From Microthrix sp041394405 (GTDB lineage: Bacteria; Actinomycetota; Acidimicrobiia; Acidimicrobiales; Microtrichaceae), in NCBI GenBank assembly GCA_041394405.1, contig JAWKIF010000008.1, positions 270,899 through 334,898 of the forward strand: a stretch of 64,000 nt of DNA, given 5' to 3'. The notes below the pieces were generated by a model. It searched no databases. It had not been told where the DNA came from and worked only from the letters and a program-made list of their open reading frames with translations. Positions 43,367 to 53,505 of this stretch are shown here, piece after piece. Made by a program: the position numbers and the translations under genes. Numbering within the stretch: the first letter of the stretch is position 1; each line of letters starts with the position of its first letter.

Positions 43367-44878
43367 GTGCTCGCATCCTTGATCCAGACGGGGGACTTCG
43401 TAAACCCCACCATCGACTGGCACGCCATTGCGCCGGAGTTGGTGTTGGTTGGCGTCGCCGCGCTGGTGATTCTGGCCGATGCGATCTTCCTCGAGCGGGC
43501 CCGTCCCTTCATCCCTGGCCTGGCCGGCCTCGGATTCCTGGCGGCGCTGCTACCGGTGATGAGCCTGGCCACCTCGTCGGTGGAGGTGCGGGAGACCTTC
43601 GGCGGGGCCTTCGTCGTCAACGACCGGGCACTTGCGCTGAAGGCGCTGTTCCTGATCACCGGCTACGTCGTCGTGTTGTTGTCCACCAAGTACGTGGCCG
43701 AGGGCGACTACTGGGAGAGCGAGTACTACGCCCTCATGGTGTGCTCGGTGCTCGGCATGACCGTCATGGCCTCGGCCATGGACCTCATCACCGTCTTCAT
43801 CGCGTTGGAGCTGCTGAGCATCCCCGCCTACATGCTGGCGGGTTGGCGCAAGCGCGACACCAAATCCAACGAGGCGGGGCTGAAGTACTACCTCATGGGC
43901 GTTTTCGCCTCGGGCATCTTTCTCTACGGCTTCAGCCTGCTCTACGGCGTCTCCGGGTCGACCAACCTGGGCGAGATCGCAACCGCAATCGGCAAGGGCG
44001 ACTCGCCCACCGCCATCGTGGTGGTGGCGCTGGTCTTCACGATCGCCGGGTTTGCCTTCAAGGTGTCCGCCGTGCCGTTCCATGCCTGGGCCCCCGACAC
44101 CTACGAGGGCGCCCCCACGCCAGTCACGGCCTTCCTGGCGGTGGCCTCCAAGACCGCCGGTTTCGCCGCCCTCATCCAGCTGGTCTTCATCGGCTTCGCC
44201 GAGCGGTCCGATGTGGTGCAGCCGGTGATGTTCGTCCTGGCCGCGCTGTCGATGACGGTCGGCAACCTCATCGCCCTTCGCCAGACCAACATCGTGCGCA
44301 TGCTGGCTTACTCGGGTATCGCCCAGGCGGGTTTCATGCTGGCGCCGTTTGCGGTCTATTCGGCCGACCCCGAGCTCTCGGTGTCGGCGGTGGTGAGCTA
44401 CCTGGTGATCTACGCCGCGATGAACCTGGGGGCCTTCGCCGCGATCATCGCCATCGCCCGCAAGACCGGCTCGGCCGAGCGGGCCACCCTGGGCGGCCTG
44501 TTTGGCTACGCCCCGGGCCTCACCGTCGTCTTCACGATGTTCCTTGCGTCGCTGGTGGGTATCCCCCCGCTGGGTGGCTGGTACGCCAAGTTCTCGGTGA
44601 TGAACGCGCTGGTGGGCGCCGACACGGCCATGGGCTACGCGCTGGCCGTGATCCTGGCGGTCAACACGGCCATCGCCGCCTTCTACTACATGAACGTGGC
44701 CAAGACGATGTGGTTCGACGAGGCGCCGGACGGCGATGTGACCCCCATCGGCGTGCCCGTCAACCTGGTGGCCGCCATGGCCATCTGCCTCATCGGCACC
44801 CTGGTGGCCGGAATCCTGCCCGACTTGGTGACCAAGCTCAGCACGGTGCCCACGCTGGCGGCCGGGCTGGGCGGCTAG
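43367..44878 (+). CDS. nuoN: NADH-quinone oxidoreductase subunit N (second copy)
   Basis: Antiporter-like subunit, 503 residues from GTG 43367. Motifs: DLITVFIALELLSIPAYMLA, FKVSAVPFHAWAPDTYEGAP near 230, and NIVRMLAYSGIAQAGFMLAP near 306, where the usual Lys before the arginine is replaced. I prefer GTG 43367 because GGAGG lies 8 bases upstream. An in-frame GTG at 43349 would overlap nuoM by 14 bases but has no ribosome site. The last nuo gene of this cluster, followed after 6 bases by the methyltransferase frame. Confidence 0.93.
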   Translation: MLASLIQTGDFVNPTIDWHAIAPELVLVGVAALVILADAIFLERARPFIPGLAGLGFLAALLPVMSLATSSVEVRETFGGAFVVNDRALALKALFLITGYVVVLLSTKYVAEGDYWESEYYALMVCSVLGMTVMASAMDLITVFIALELLSIPAYMLAGWRKRDTKSNEAGLKYYLMGVFASGIFLYGFSLLYGVSGSTNLGEIATAIGKGDSPTAIVVVALVFTIAGFAFKVSAVPFHAWAPDTYEGAPTPVTAFLAVASKTAGFAALIQLVFIGFAERSDVVQPVMFVLAALSMTVGNLIALRQTNIVRMLAYSGIAQAGFMLAPFAVYSADPELSVSAVVSYLVIYAAMNLGAFAAIIAIARKTGSAERATLGGLFGYAPGLTVVFTMFLASLVGIPPLGGWYAKFSVMNALVGADTAMGYALAVILAVNTAIAAFYYMNVAKTMWFDEAPDGDVTPIGVPVNLVAAMAICLIGTLVAGILPDLVTKLSTVPTLAAGLGG

Positions 44879-44884
44879 CTCTCA

Positions 44885-46036
44885 TTGCCGGGCGCTTCTG
44901 CGCGGGCCGAATCTCCAGTCGGCGCCACGGTTGCCGAACGCGTGGCGGCGGCCGGGCCGATGCGCTTCGACCGTCTCTGGGACCTGGCCCTCTATGACCC
45001 CGAGGTGGGGTTCTACGAGACCGGCGGTTCCGCCGGACGCCGGGGCGACTTCATCACCAGCGTCGAGCTGGGACCACTGTTCGGCGCCTGTCTCGCTCGG
45101 CGGCTGGATGCCTCGTGGGACGCAGCCGACCGCCCCGAGCGCTGGCAGCTCGTCGACGTCGGTGCTGGCCCCGGCACCCTTGCCAGGGCCGTGATCTCGG
45201 CCCAGCCGAGGTGCCTGGGAGCCCTTGAGGTGGTGTTGGTGGAGCGCTCCGCCGCCCAACGGGTGGGGCACCATGGCGTGATCGAGTGGGCCGCAGAACG
45301 TGGTGTCCGGGTGGCGAGCCGACCCGACCTGCCCAGCGGCGTGCGGGGCCTCATCGTGGCGCACGAGTTGCTGGACAACCTTCCGGTTCGGGTGGTGCAA
45401 CGCCATCTCGACGTGGTCGTGGAGCTCTGGGCCGAAGCCGACGAATCGGCCGACCCGCCCGCCACCCACGCCGTGCGACCCGGTGCCGGGGCACGGAACG
45501 AAGTCGCGGTCTCGTTGTCCTGGCGGCCGGTCCCCGCCGCCGATGCGGTGGAGCTGGCTGCTGCGCCCTGGTGGCCGGCGGTGCCCGTCGGCCGGCCCGT
45601 GCCCTGGGCCCGGGCCGCCGCTGCGTGGGTGGCCCATGCGCTCGCGGCGCTGGAGGACGGTTCGCTGCTGGTCGTGGACTACGGGGCTCCCGGCACCGCG
45701 GCGCTGGCGGATCGGGAAGGATGGCTGCGCACGTACGCCGATGGTGCCGTCGGCACCGATCCGACCCAGTCCCTGGGCAGCCGCGACATCACCGCCGATG
45801 TGCCCTTCGACCAGCTGGGTTCGTTCGCCCGGTTGTCCAGCCAGGCCGATGCCCTGGCTGCCTGGGGCATCGATGAGCTTGTGGCCGCCGCCCGGGCCCG
45901 GTTGGCCGATCGTCCGCCGGGCACCATGGACCTGCAGTGGGCCCGGGACACCTCGGTGCTCAACGAGGCCCCGTCGTTGGTCGACCCCGCAGGGCTGGGT
46001 GGGTTCCTGATGGCCGAATGGGACACCGATGGCTGA
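44885..46036 (+). CDS. SAM-dependent methyltransferase, MidA/NDUFAF7 family
   Basis: A 383-residue methyltransferase. The family opening is MRFDRLWDLALYDPEVGFYE, SAM motif I is LVDVGAGPGTLARAV near 97, VAHELLDNLPVRVVQ follows near 158, and the C-terminal half is characteristic of the COG1565 group. The eukaryotic member NDUFAF7 dimethylates an arginine of the NuoD homologue during complex I assembly. Placement 6 bases after nuoN makes the same role plausible here. The TTG start at 44885 is the first in frame; ATG 44960 is possible but would remove part of the domain. Its end overlaps the next gene by 8 bases. Confidence 0.82.
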   Translation: MPGASARAESPVGATVAERVAAAGPMRFDRLWDLALYDPEVGFYETGGSAGRRGDFITSVELGPLFGACLARRLDASWDAADRPERWQLVDVGAGPGTLARAVISAQPRCLGALEVVLVERSAAQRVGHHGVIEWAAERGVRVASRPDLPSGVRGLIVAHELLDNLPVRVVQRHLDVVVELWAEADESADPPATHAVRPGAGARNEVAVSLSWRPVPAADAVELAAAPWWPAVPVGRPVPWARAAAAWVAHALAALEDGSLLVVDYGAPGTAALADREGWLRTYADGAVGTDPTQSLGSRDITADVPFDQLGSFARLSSQADALAAWGIDELVAAARARLADRPPGTMDLQWARDTSVLNEAPSLVDPAGLGGFLMAEWDTDG

Positions 46037-47897
46037 TCGACCGCACCGCACCCCCAACGCTCGCCGCCGGCCGTGGCGTGCCGTGGCGGCCCTGTCCCTG
46101 GCTTGCGCGGTGGCCTTCGGCTGGATCGTCCCGGCCGGCGCCCACGCCGACCTCATCGCCACCACCCCGACGCACGGTTCCGTCGTGGACGATCCACCGA
46201 GCCAGCTGGTCATGACCTTCACCCAGGAGGTCACGGTGGCCGAGGGCGCCATCCGGGTGCTCGACCCCAAGGGCGCCGAGCTCGACGATGTCTCGTACCC
46301 CGAGGAGGGCGAGGAGGTTCGGGTCACGCTGGGCCGGCCTCCGGCAGAGAAAGGCACCTACACCGTCGACTGGAAGGCCGTCTCCTCCGATGGGCACCCC
46401 ATTCGGGGCGCCTGGGTGTTCCACCTGCAGCAGGAATCGGGGGGCGCCGACGTGCAGCTGGGTACGGTGGGGCCCTCGCCGCTCATCACCGCGGTTCGGG
46501 CGATCGGCCGTGCGCTCACCCTCGGTGCCCTGTTCATCCTGGTCGGGCAGCTGTTGTGGTCCCGCCTGGCCTACCGCCGCCTGCTCATCAGGCTGGCTCG
46601 CATCGGCGTCGCCACCCTCATCTTCGTCGACCTGTGGAGTGCGGTCGACGGCGGGGCAACCGACCCGCTGGTCATCCTGCGAACCGCCACCGATTCGGCC
46701 AGCACCCGCTACCTCGTCGGGCTGGCGATCCTGGTGGCGTACGCCCCGTTCATCACCTCCATGCCGGGATTCCGCACCCGCACGCGTGGCCAGGTGTGGT
46801 CGGTCGCCGTGCTGTGCGCGGCGCTCATGGGGCACGCCACCGTGGTCCCTCCGGAGTTGTTCGGCGCCCTGGCCACCGTGGTGCACGTGTTCGCCGCAGC
46901 GCTGTGGCTGTCCGGGTTGGTGTGGGTGGCCGGCGCGGCTCCCGGATGGGCCCAGCGCCTGGCCCCGGTGGGCCTCACCGACGCCCAGGTCGACGTTGCC
47001 GACCCGCTGATTCGGGATCAGGACGCGGACCGGCTGAGGGCCATCGCCGGTCAACAAGCCGGTGACGGCGACCCGGGCGCGCCCGCTCCCGCCGACCCCC
47101 CGGAGCTGGCCGAGCCGAGCGAACAGGAGCCGCTGGCCGCCCAGTGGTTGTTGCTCCAGCGTTCGGTGCGCTTCTCCAACTGGGGCCTTGGCGCAGTGGT
47201 GGCGTTGGCGGCCACCGGAACCTGGATGTTGTTGGTGCGCATCGGCGGGCCGGCACGGCTCCTCGCCTCGGGGTATGGGCTGCTGGGCACCGCCAAGGTG
47301 CTGGTCTTGGCGGGGTTGGTGGTGCTGGCGGCCCGCAATCGCTACCAGTTGATCCCGCGCCTGGCGCGGGCCTTCCCCACGCTCTCGCCCGAGGGGGCCG
47401 ATTCGGGGGAGGCGCGCCGAGCGGCCGCCGCGCTCCGCAAGTCGATCGATGGCGAGATGATCCTGCTGGTGGTGGCCATCGTTCTGGGCGGCGTGCTGGG
47501 GGCCACGCCCCCGCCCAACGATGCGGCGGATTCGGCGCTCAGCGAGAGCCTCGCCGGCGGGTTGAACAGCACGGTCAGCCAGAGCGCCGACTTCGGCCCC
47601 TACCAAGTCCAGCTCGAGGTCAGCCCGGCGGGCGTAGGCCCCAACATCGCCCACGTCACGGTGATCGACCCCACCGGACCTCCCCCGGAGGACCTCACCG
47701 AGCTGACCGCCTCCTTCGAGCTGCCCGAGGCCGACCTGGGGCCACTGCAACCGACGGGCGTGGAGCTCAACGACAGCCACGTCATCTTCGAAGACGTCGT
47801 GCTGTCCAGTCCCGGCAGGTGGCGCATCATCGTCGACGCCCGGCGCAACGGCACCGAGTTCCTGAGAGCCAACTTCGAGGTGGACATCGAGGGGTGA
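46029..47897 (+). CDS. CopC-CopD fusion, copper resistance/uptake membrane protein
   Basis: A 622-residue protein. A signal peptide ends at AGAHA, and the mature N-terminus begins with the CopC copper-binding His (HADLIATTPTHGSVV), with a second His in VSSDGHPIRGAW near 125. About eight CopD membrane helices (about 155-500) follow, interrupted by a 60-residue soluble loop near 320-380. The C-terminal 120 residues form an extra outer domain. CopC binds Cu outside and CopD is thought to move it inward, for instance to supply cuproenzymes. ATG 46029 lies inside the end of the methyltransferase gene, so the two are coupled to the nuo transcript. Confidence 0.86.
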   Translation: MADRPHRTPNARRRPWRAVAALSLACAVAFGWIVPAGAHADLIATTPTHGSVVDDPPSQLVMTFTQEVTVAEGAIRVLDPKGAELDDVSYPEEGEEVRVTLGRPPAEKGTYTVDWKAVSSDGHPIRGAWVFHLQQESGGADVQLGTVGPSPLITAVRAIGRALTLGALFILVGQLLWSRLAYRRLLIRLARIGVATLIFVDLWSAVDGGATDPLVILRTATDSASTRYLVGLAILVAYAPFITSMPGFRTRTRGQVWSVAVLCAALMGHATVVPPELFGALATVVHVFAAALWLSGLVWVAGAAPGWAQRLAPVGLTDAQVDVADPLIRDQDADRLRAIAGQQAGDGDPGAPAPADPPELAEPSEQEPLAAQWLLLQRSVRFSNWGLGAVVALAATGTWMLLVRIGGPARLLASGYGLLGTAKVLVLAGLVVLAARNRYQLIPRLARAFPTLSPEGADSGEARRAAAALRKSIDGEMILLVVAIVLGGVLGATPPPNDAADSALSESLAGGLNSTVSQSADFGPYQVQLEVSPAGVGPNIAHVTVIDPTGPPPEDLTELTASFELPEADLGPLQPTGVELNDSHVIFEDVVLSSPGRWRIIVDARRNGTEFLRANFEVDIEG

Positions 47898-47979
47898 CGG
47901 CGGTGCTGCGTGTCTCTCGGACGCTCGCTAGCGTTCGGCTTCCACGCACGTGCGTGTGTCCCGCCCGAGGAGTTCACCG

Positions 47980-48786
47980 ATGCCCAACCAACCTGTGCCC
48001 GCAACGTTCCTGGGCCGCTCGCTGGGAATCGTGATGGTGGGGCTGGTGTGTGGGCTGGTTGGGCTCGTCGGCGTGGCCTCGGCCCATGGAGACGACGCCA
48101 CGTTTACCCCGATCGCTCAAGAACCGGTGGCCGGCAAGCTGGAGGCGCGCCTGCGCCTGACGCTGATCTACAACAACGACGACGATCCGGTGGACGAGGC
48201 CACGGTGCAGGTCGTGCCGGTGGGCCCCGACGGTGCGGAGGGCGCCGCCGCCACGCTGCCCAGGGCCATCGAACCCGGCACCTACGACGGAACCGTGCCG
48301 GTGGGTGGGCCCGGCGCCTGGACCTTCCGGGTGGAGTCGGCGGATCCCGAGGCCAGCACCGAGGTCAGCCTGACCATTCCCGAGCCATCGGCGCCACGGC
48401 CCGCGGCCAGCAGCGCCGCCCCCGCCACCTCGGCCCCAGCCGCCCCTGCCGTTGCGACGTCCCTGCCCGAAGGGGAGGCGGGCCCAGCGACCGACGCCGA
48501 GGCCAGGGCCCAGGAGACGACCACTCCCTCGTCAATCGTGCAACCGCCCACCGACCAGAACGGCGACCCCGCCGCCCCCGATGGGTTCCCATGGGGCATC
48601 GCCGCGCTGGTTGGCGTGGTGGTGGCCGTGGTGGTCGGCGTGATGGTGGCCGCCATGCGCCCCGGCGACTCGACCGCCGATGGGGCCGACGATGGGGCCG
48701 GCGAGGGGGCCGGTCAGGCAACCGGGCCCGCACCGGACGCGGGCGGTTCGGATGCTGGCGCACCCCCGCCCCCAAGTGGGGACTGA
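47980..48786 (+). CDS. Exported membrane-anchored Ig-like protein next to CopCD
   Basis: A 268-residue protein, not matched to a named family. A signal peptide ends near VASA-HGDD. A beta-rich domain (about 40-135, with LIYNNDDDPVDEATVQVVPV and GTYDGTVPVGGPGAWTFRVE) recalls the FixH/YtkA/CopC-like Ig folds. An Ala/Pro-rich stalk, one membrane helix near 203-223 and a Gly/Ala/Asp tail follow. ATG 47980 is preceded by CCGAGGAG. A TAGCGT hexamer at 47929-47934 could be its own -10. Its last codons run into the first unit of a 62-bp repeat array. Confidence 0.75.
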   Translation: MPNQPVPATFLGRSLGIVMVGLVCGLVGLVGVASAHGDDATFTPIAQEPVAGKLEARLRLTLIYNNDDDPVDEATVQVVPVGPDGAEGAAATLPRAIEPGTYDGTVPVGGPGAWTFRVESADPEASTEVSLTIPEPSAPRPAASSAAPATSAPAAPAVATSLPEGEAGPATDAEARAQETTTPSSIVQPPTDQNGDPAAPDGFPWGIAALVGVVVAVVVGVMVAAMRPGDSTADGADDGAGEGAGQATGPAPDAGGSDAGAPPPPSGD

Positions 48787-48945
48787 CTCCGGGGTGATGG
48801 CCCCGGCGGGAGTCCCCGGTTCGCAGCCCACCTCGAAGTGGGGACAGATTTCGGGGTGATGGCCCCGGTGGGAGTCCCCGGTTCGCAGCCCACCTCGAAG
48901 TGGGGACAGATTTCGGGGTGATGGCGCCGGCGGGAGTCCCCGGTT
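48776..48945. repeat. 62-bp-period repeat, three units (array 2)
   Basis: Units start at 48776, 48838 and 48900, each opening GTGGGGAC and containing GGGGTGATGG and GGGAGTCCCCGGTT. Unit 2 and unit 3 carry GTGGGGACAGATTTC exactly as in array 1. GGGGAC pairs with GTCCCC in each unit. The array fills the gap between the convergent ends of the Ig-like gene and the HAD gene, and unit 1 begins inside the last codons of the former. Confidence 0.88.
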
Positions 48946-48958
48946 GGTCGGGAGGGGC

Positions 48959-49756
48959 TCAGCCCAACTCCGCCGAGCGTTCCAGCGCCTCGACCAGGCC
49001 GTCGTCATCCACGTCGCCCACCGAGAAGTCCGAAGCGGCCCGGGCCGCTGGGTCGGCGTTGCCCATGGCGACGCCCCAGCCCACCGCCTTCATGGCGGCC
49101 ACGTCGTTGTGGCCGTCTCCCACCATCATCACCGACTGCACGTCGATGCCCAGGCGCTCGGCCAGCTTGGCGATGGCGGTGGCCTTGGTCACCCCGGGCG
49201 CGGTCACCGACACGAATGCGGCGCCGGGCATGGCGGGCGAGGTTGCGGCCGAGCCATGCGCCACGGGCGCAACGGCGGCCAAGGCCAGCTCGGTTTCCTC
49301 GATGGGCACCACCAGCTGGATGCGCACCACCGGACCGCTCAGGGAGTCCCGCCCGCGCGGGGTGTGGCTCAGGCCGAGCAACCCGGCATGCTCCACGGCC
49401 AGCGGTTCAGCGGAGGGGCAGGCGATCTCGAAGGCGGAGTAGTACTCCAGCACCCAGCCCCGCTCGGTGGCGACCGACTCGCAGGCGGCGATGATCGACT
49501 GGTCGAGCGCCTCGCCATCCACCTCGTTGCTGTGGGCCGCAATGAGCGCCGCACCGGAGTGGAACACGTGCCAACCGCGCGGATCGAGCCGCTTGGCGTA
49601 CTCCCACGTCGGGCCGACGGCCACCCGGGCGGTGCACATGGCCAGGTGTTGACCGCGGGCCACCGCATCCTCGGCCGCCGCCCAGACGCCGGGGGTGGGC
49701 ACGCCGGACGAGCCGATGAGCGTGCCGTCGACGTCGATACAGATCAGGGGCAGCAC
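48959..49756 (-). CDS. HAD-superfamily phosphatase, Cof/sucrose-phosphatase-like
   Basis: A 265-residue HAD hydrolase. Motif I is ICIDVDGTLIG with the nucleophile Asp near residue 6, and the motif III/IV block is VMMVGDGHNDVAAMKAVGWG near 212 with GNADPAARAASDF after it. The C2-type cap between them places it in the Cof group, acting on sugar or nucleotide phosphates. The true substrate is not readable. GTG 49756 was taken as start because the motif I strand begins directly after it; the frame extends upstream to 49909 without family features. Divergent from the acetyl-CoA synthetase gene. Confidence 0.88.
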   Translation of the reverse strand: MLPLICIDVDGTLIGSSGVPTPGVWAAAEDAVARGQHLAMCTARVAVGPTWEYAKRLDPRGWHVFHSGAALIAAHSNEVDGEALDQSIIAACESVATERGWVLEYYSAFEIACPSAEPLAVEHAGLLGLSHTPRGRDSLSGPVVRIQLVVPIEETELALAAVAPVAHGSAATSPAMPGAAFVSVTAPGVTKATAIAKLAERLGIDVQSVMMVGDGHNDVAAMKAVGWGVAMGNADPAARAASDFSVGDVDDDGLVEALERSAELG

Positions 49757-49814
49757 GGGGGTCCTTGGTGGGTCGGGAAGGGTGAAGCAGTAAACGATCG
49801 GTCCGCAGGTTCCC

Positions 49815-49845
49815 GTGGCGGGTGTCGCAGGGTCAAACCCGCCAC
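49815..49845. promoter_or_regulatory. 9-bp inverted repeat between divergent HAD and acetyl-CoA synthetase genes
   Basis: GTGGCGGGT (49815-49823) and ACCCGCCAC (49837-49845) flank 13 bases. Placed midway between two divergent starts, it is better read as an operator or leader structure than a terminator. Confidence 0.35.
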
Positions 49846-49870
49846 TGGCACGCGAGTCGGGCCGAGGCGC

Positions 49871-49914
49871 GATGATGGGGGAGGGCACCGGACATGTGGT
49901 GCCACCCAATCATC
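49871..49914 (+). promoter_or_regulatory. Extended hairpin in the leader of the acetyl-CoA synthetase gene
   Basis: GATGAT and GGCACC on the left (49871-49876, 49884-49889) pair with GGTGCC and ATCATC on the right (49898-49903, 49909-49914), with further G-C pairs between and an 8-base loop. The stem ends 4 bases before the ribosome site AGGGGG of the gene at 49928, so folding could affect translation. Confidence 0.4.
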
Positions 49915-49927
49915 ACCAGGGGGATCA

Positions 49928-51925
<1,998 letters not shown>

Positions 51926-51968
51926 CGTCCCACCGGCAGGGTTCGGACACCACGTCGAGCGAAGCTGA

Positions 51969-51983
51969 CCAACCGGCGGTTGG
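51969..51983. terminator. Hairpin CCAACC-ggc-GGTTGG after acetyl-CoA synthetase
   Basis: CCAACC (51969-51974) and GGTTGG (51978-51983) form a short stem followed by ATGAGG. The same sequence context (TGACCAACCG...GGTTGGATGAGG) recurs after the antiporter gene at 57748, so this may be a small dispersed repeat used as a terminator. The stem is short and lacks a T-run. Confidence 0.4.
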
Positions 51984-52073
51984 ATGAGGCGAGCCTCAGC
52001 AACCTGAGAGCGAGGCGCGGTTTGGTCGGCCGGCCGACAGCGCTTGTCGGCCGCTGCACGACAGACTGGTGGG

Positions 52074-52916
52074 GTGCTGAACAACGTCAAAACCGCTGCG
52101 CTACTGGCGGCCCTCGCCGGAATCGTGATGGCCATTGGCTCGTTCTGGGGCCAGTCGGGCCTCATCTTGGCCTTTGGCATCTCCATCGTGATGATCGGGG
52201 GCAGCTACTGGTTCTCCGACAAGCTGGCCATCGCCTCGGCGCGGGCCAAGCCCGTGCCCGAGGGGCAGCTTCCCGAGTACCGCCGAATCATGACGGAGCT
52301 CACCGCCCAGGCGGGCATGCCCATGCCCGGGTTGTTCGTGAGCCCCAACCCGCAACCCAACGCGTTTGCCACGGGCCGCAACCCCCACCACGCGGCGGTG
52401 TGTGTCACCGAGGGCCTGTTGCAGGCGCTCACCTGGGAGGAAATCCGCGGCGTGCTGGCCCACGAACTCGCCCACGTGCGCAACCGCGACATCCTGACTA
52501 GCTCGGTGGCCGCAGCCGTGGCCTCCACCATCACCTTTGCCGCCCGCATGGCCATGTGGGGGGCCATCTTCGGAGGCGGCGGGGGCCGCGACCGTGACGG
52601 TGGCGGGCTTGAGCAACTGGCGCTCATCATCCTGGGGCCGATTGCCGCGGCCCTCATCCAGATGGCCATCAGCCGCAACCGGGAGTTCGCCGCCGATGCC
52701 TCGGCCGCCAAACTGCTTGGCACCGGCGAACCGCTGGCCCAGGCGCTCGACAAGCTGGACCTCTACGCCAAGCGAATCCCGGCCGACGTCAACCCGGCCC
52801 AGGCGCAGGCCTACATCGTCAACCCCCTGAAGAGCGCCGGCCTGGCCAAGCTGTTCTCCACCCACCCGCCGGTGGATGAGCGCATCGCCCGCCTGCGGGG
52901 CGGCTCCTGGGTCTGA
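52074..52916 (+). CDS. htpX: HtpX-type M48 zinc metalloprotease
   Basis: Membrane-bound protease for damaged membrane proteins, 280 residues. Two N-terminal helices (about 5-45) are followed by zinc site VLAHELAHVRNRD near 134, a second hydrophobic pair, and the third ligand Glu in NREFAADASAAKLLG near 205. It ends with HPPVDERIARLRG, the family tail. GTG 52074 gives the usual NNVKTAALLAAL beginning; a TTG at 52044 would add ten non-family residues. No ribosome site is obvious. Confidence 0.93.
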   Translation: MLNNVKTAALLAALAGIVMAIGSFWGQSGLILAFGISIVMIGGSYWFSDKLAIASARAKPVPEGQLPEYRRIMTELTAQAGMPMPGLFVSPNPQPNAFATGRNPHHAAVCVTEGLLQALTWEEIRGVLAHELAHVRNRDILTSSVAAAVASTITFAARMAMWGAIFGGGGGRDRDGGGLEQLALIILGPIAAALIQMAISRNREFAADASAAKLLGTGEPLAQALDKLDLYAKRIPADVNPAQAQAYIVNPLKSAGLAKLFSTHPPVDERIARLRGGSWV

Positions 52917-52970
52917 CCCCGGGTGCCCAAACAGGGCCCGTACGGCGCTGCGCGCCGCTACGGTGGTTCG

Positions 52971-53477
52971 ATGTCGCACCGATCCAGCCCGCACCGCACC
53001 CGGCCAGCACCCGCCTTGGTGCCCGTGGTGGCAGCCGTCCTCCTAGTGATGGCGGCGACGGGATGCTCCGGGGGTGACTCCGCCGAGGCGAGCGATGACG
53101 CCGCATCCCTTCCGGCAGCGAGCGTGAGTTCGTTCTGCAGCGAGTTCGCCGACGTGCTGGTGCAGGATGAGCCGGATTTCGACCGGCTGAAGGCCTCCGC
53201 CCCTGAAGGCGTCAAGCCCGAGGTGGACGCCGTGGTGGCTTATTCCAAGGATGCCGCGGGAGCCGCCGAGCCTCCTGACGAATCGACCATCGAGGACTTC
53301 GAACGGTCGGTGGCCGGCATGACCATCTACGCCGTGGACGAGTGCAACGACATCGAACAGGTGGTGGCCGACCTCGAGTTGGACGACGGCGATCTGGAGG
53401 TGTTGCAGTCGTATTCGATCGAGGACGTGCGCGACGACGCCACCTGGCCCACCATCAAGGAACAGTTGGGCAAGTAG
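52971..53477 (+). CDS. Exported lipoprotein of unknown function
   Basis: A 168-residue protein. A basic N-terminus and hydrophobic segment end in lipobox MAATGC (Cys near 34). A small acidic helical domain of about 120 residues has SSFCSEFADVLVQDEP and VDECNDIEQVV, two Cys that could pair. It is different from the four-Cys family in the nuo cluster. TACGGT (52959-52964) lies 6 bases before ATG 52971, suggesting a leaderless message. Confidence 0.72.
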   Translation: MSHRSSPHRTRPAPALVPVVAAVLLVMAATGCSGGDSAEASDDAASLPAASVSSFCSEFADVLVQDEPDFDRLKASAPEGVKPEVDAVVAYSKDAAGAAEPPDESTIEDFERSVAGMTIYAVDECNDIEQVVADLELDDGDLEVLQSYSIEDVRDDATWPTIKEQLGK

Positions 53478-53505
53478 CGGCCCGGCTCGGTGGGGCCAAA
53501 CGCGT

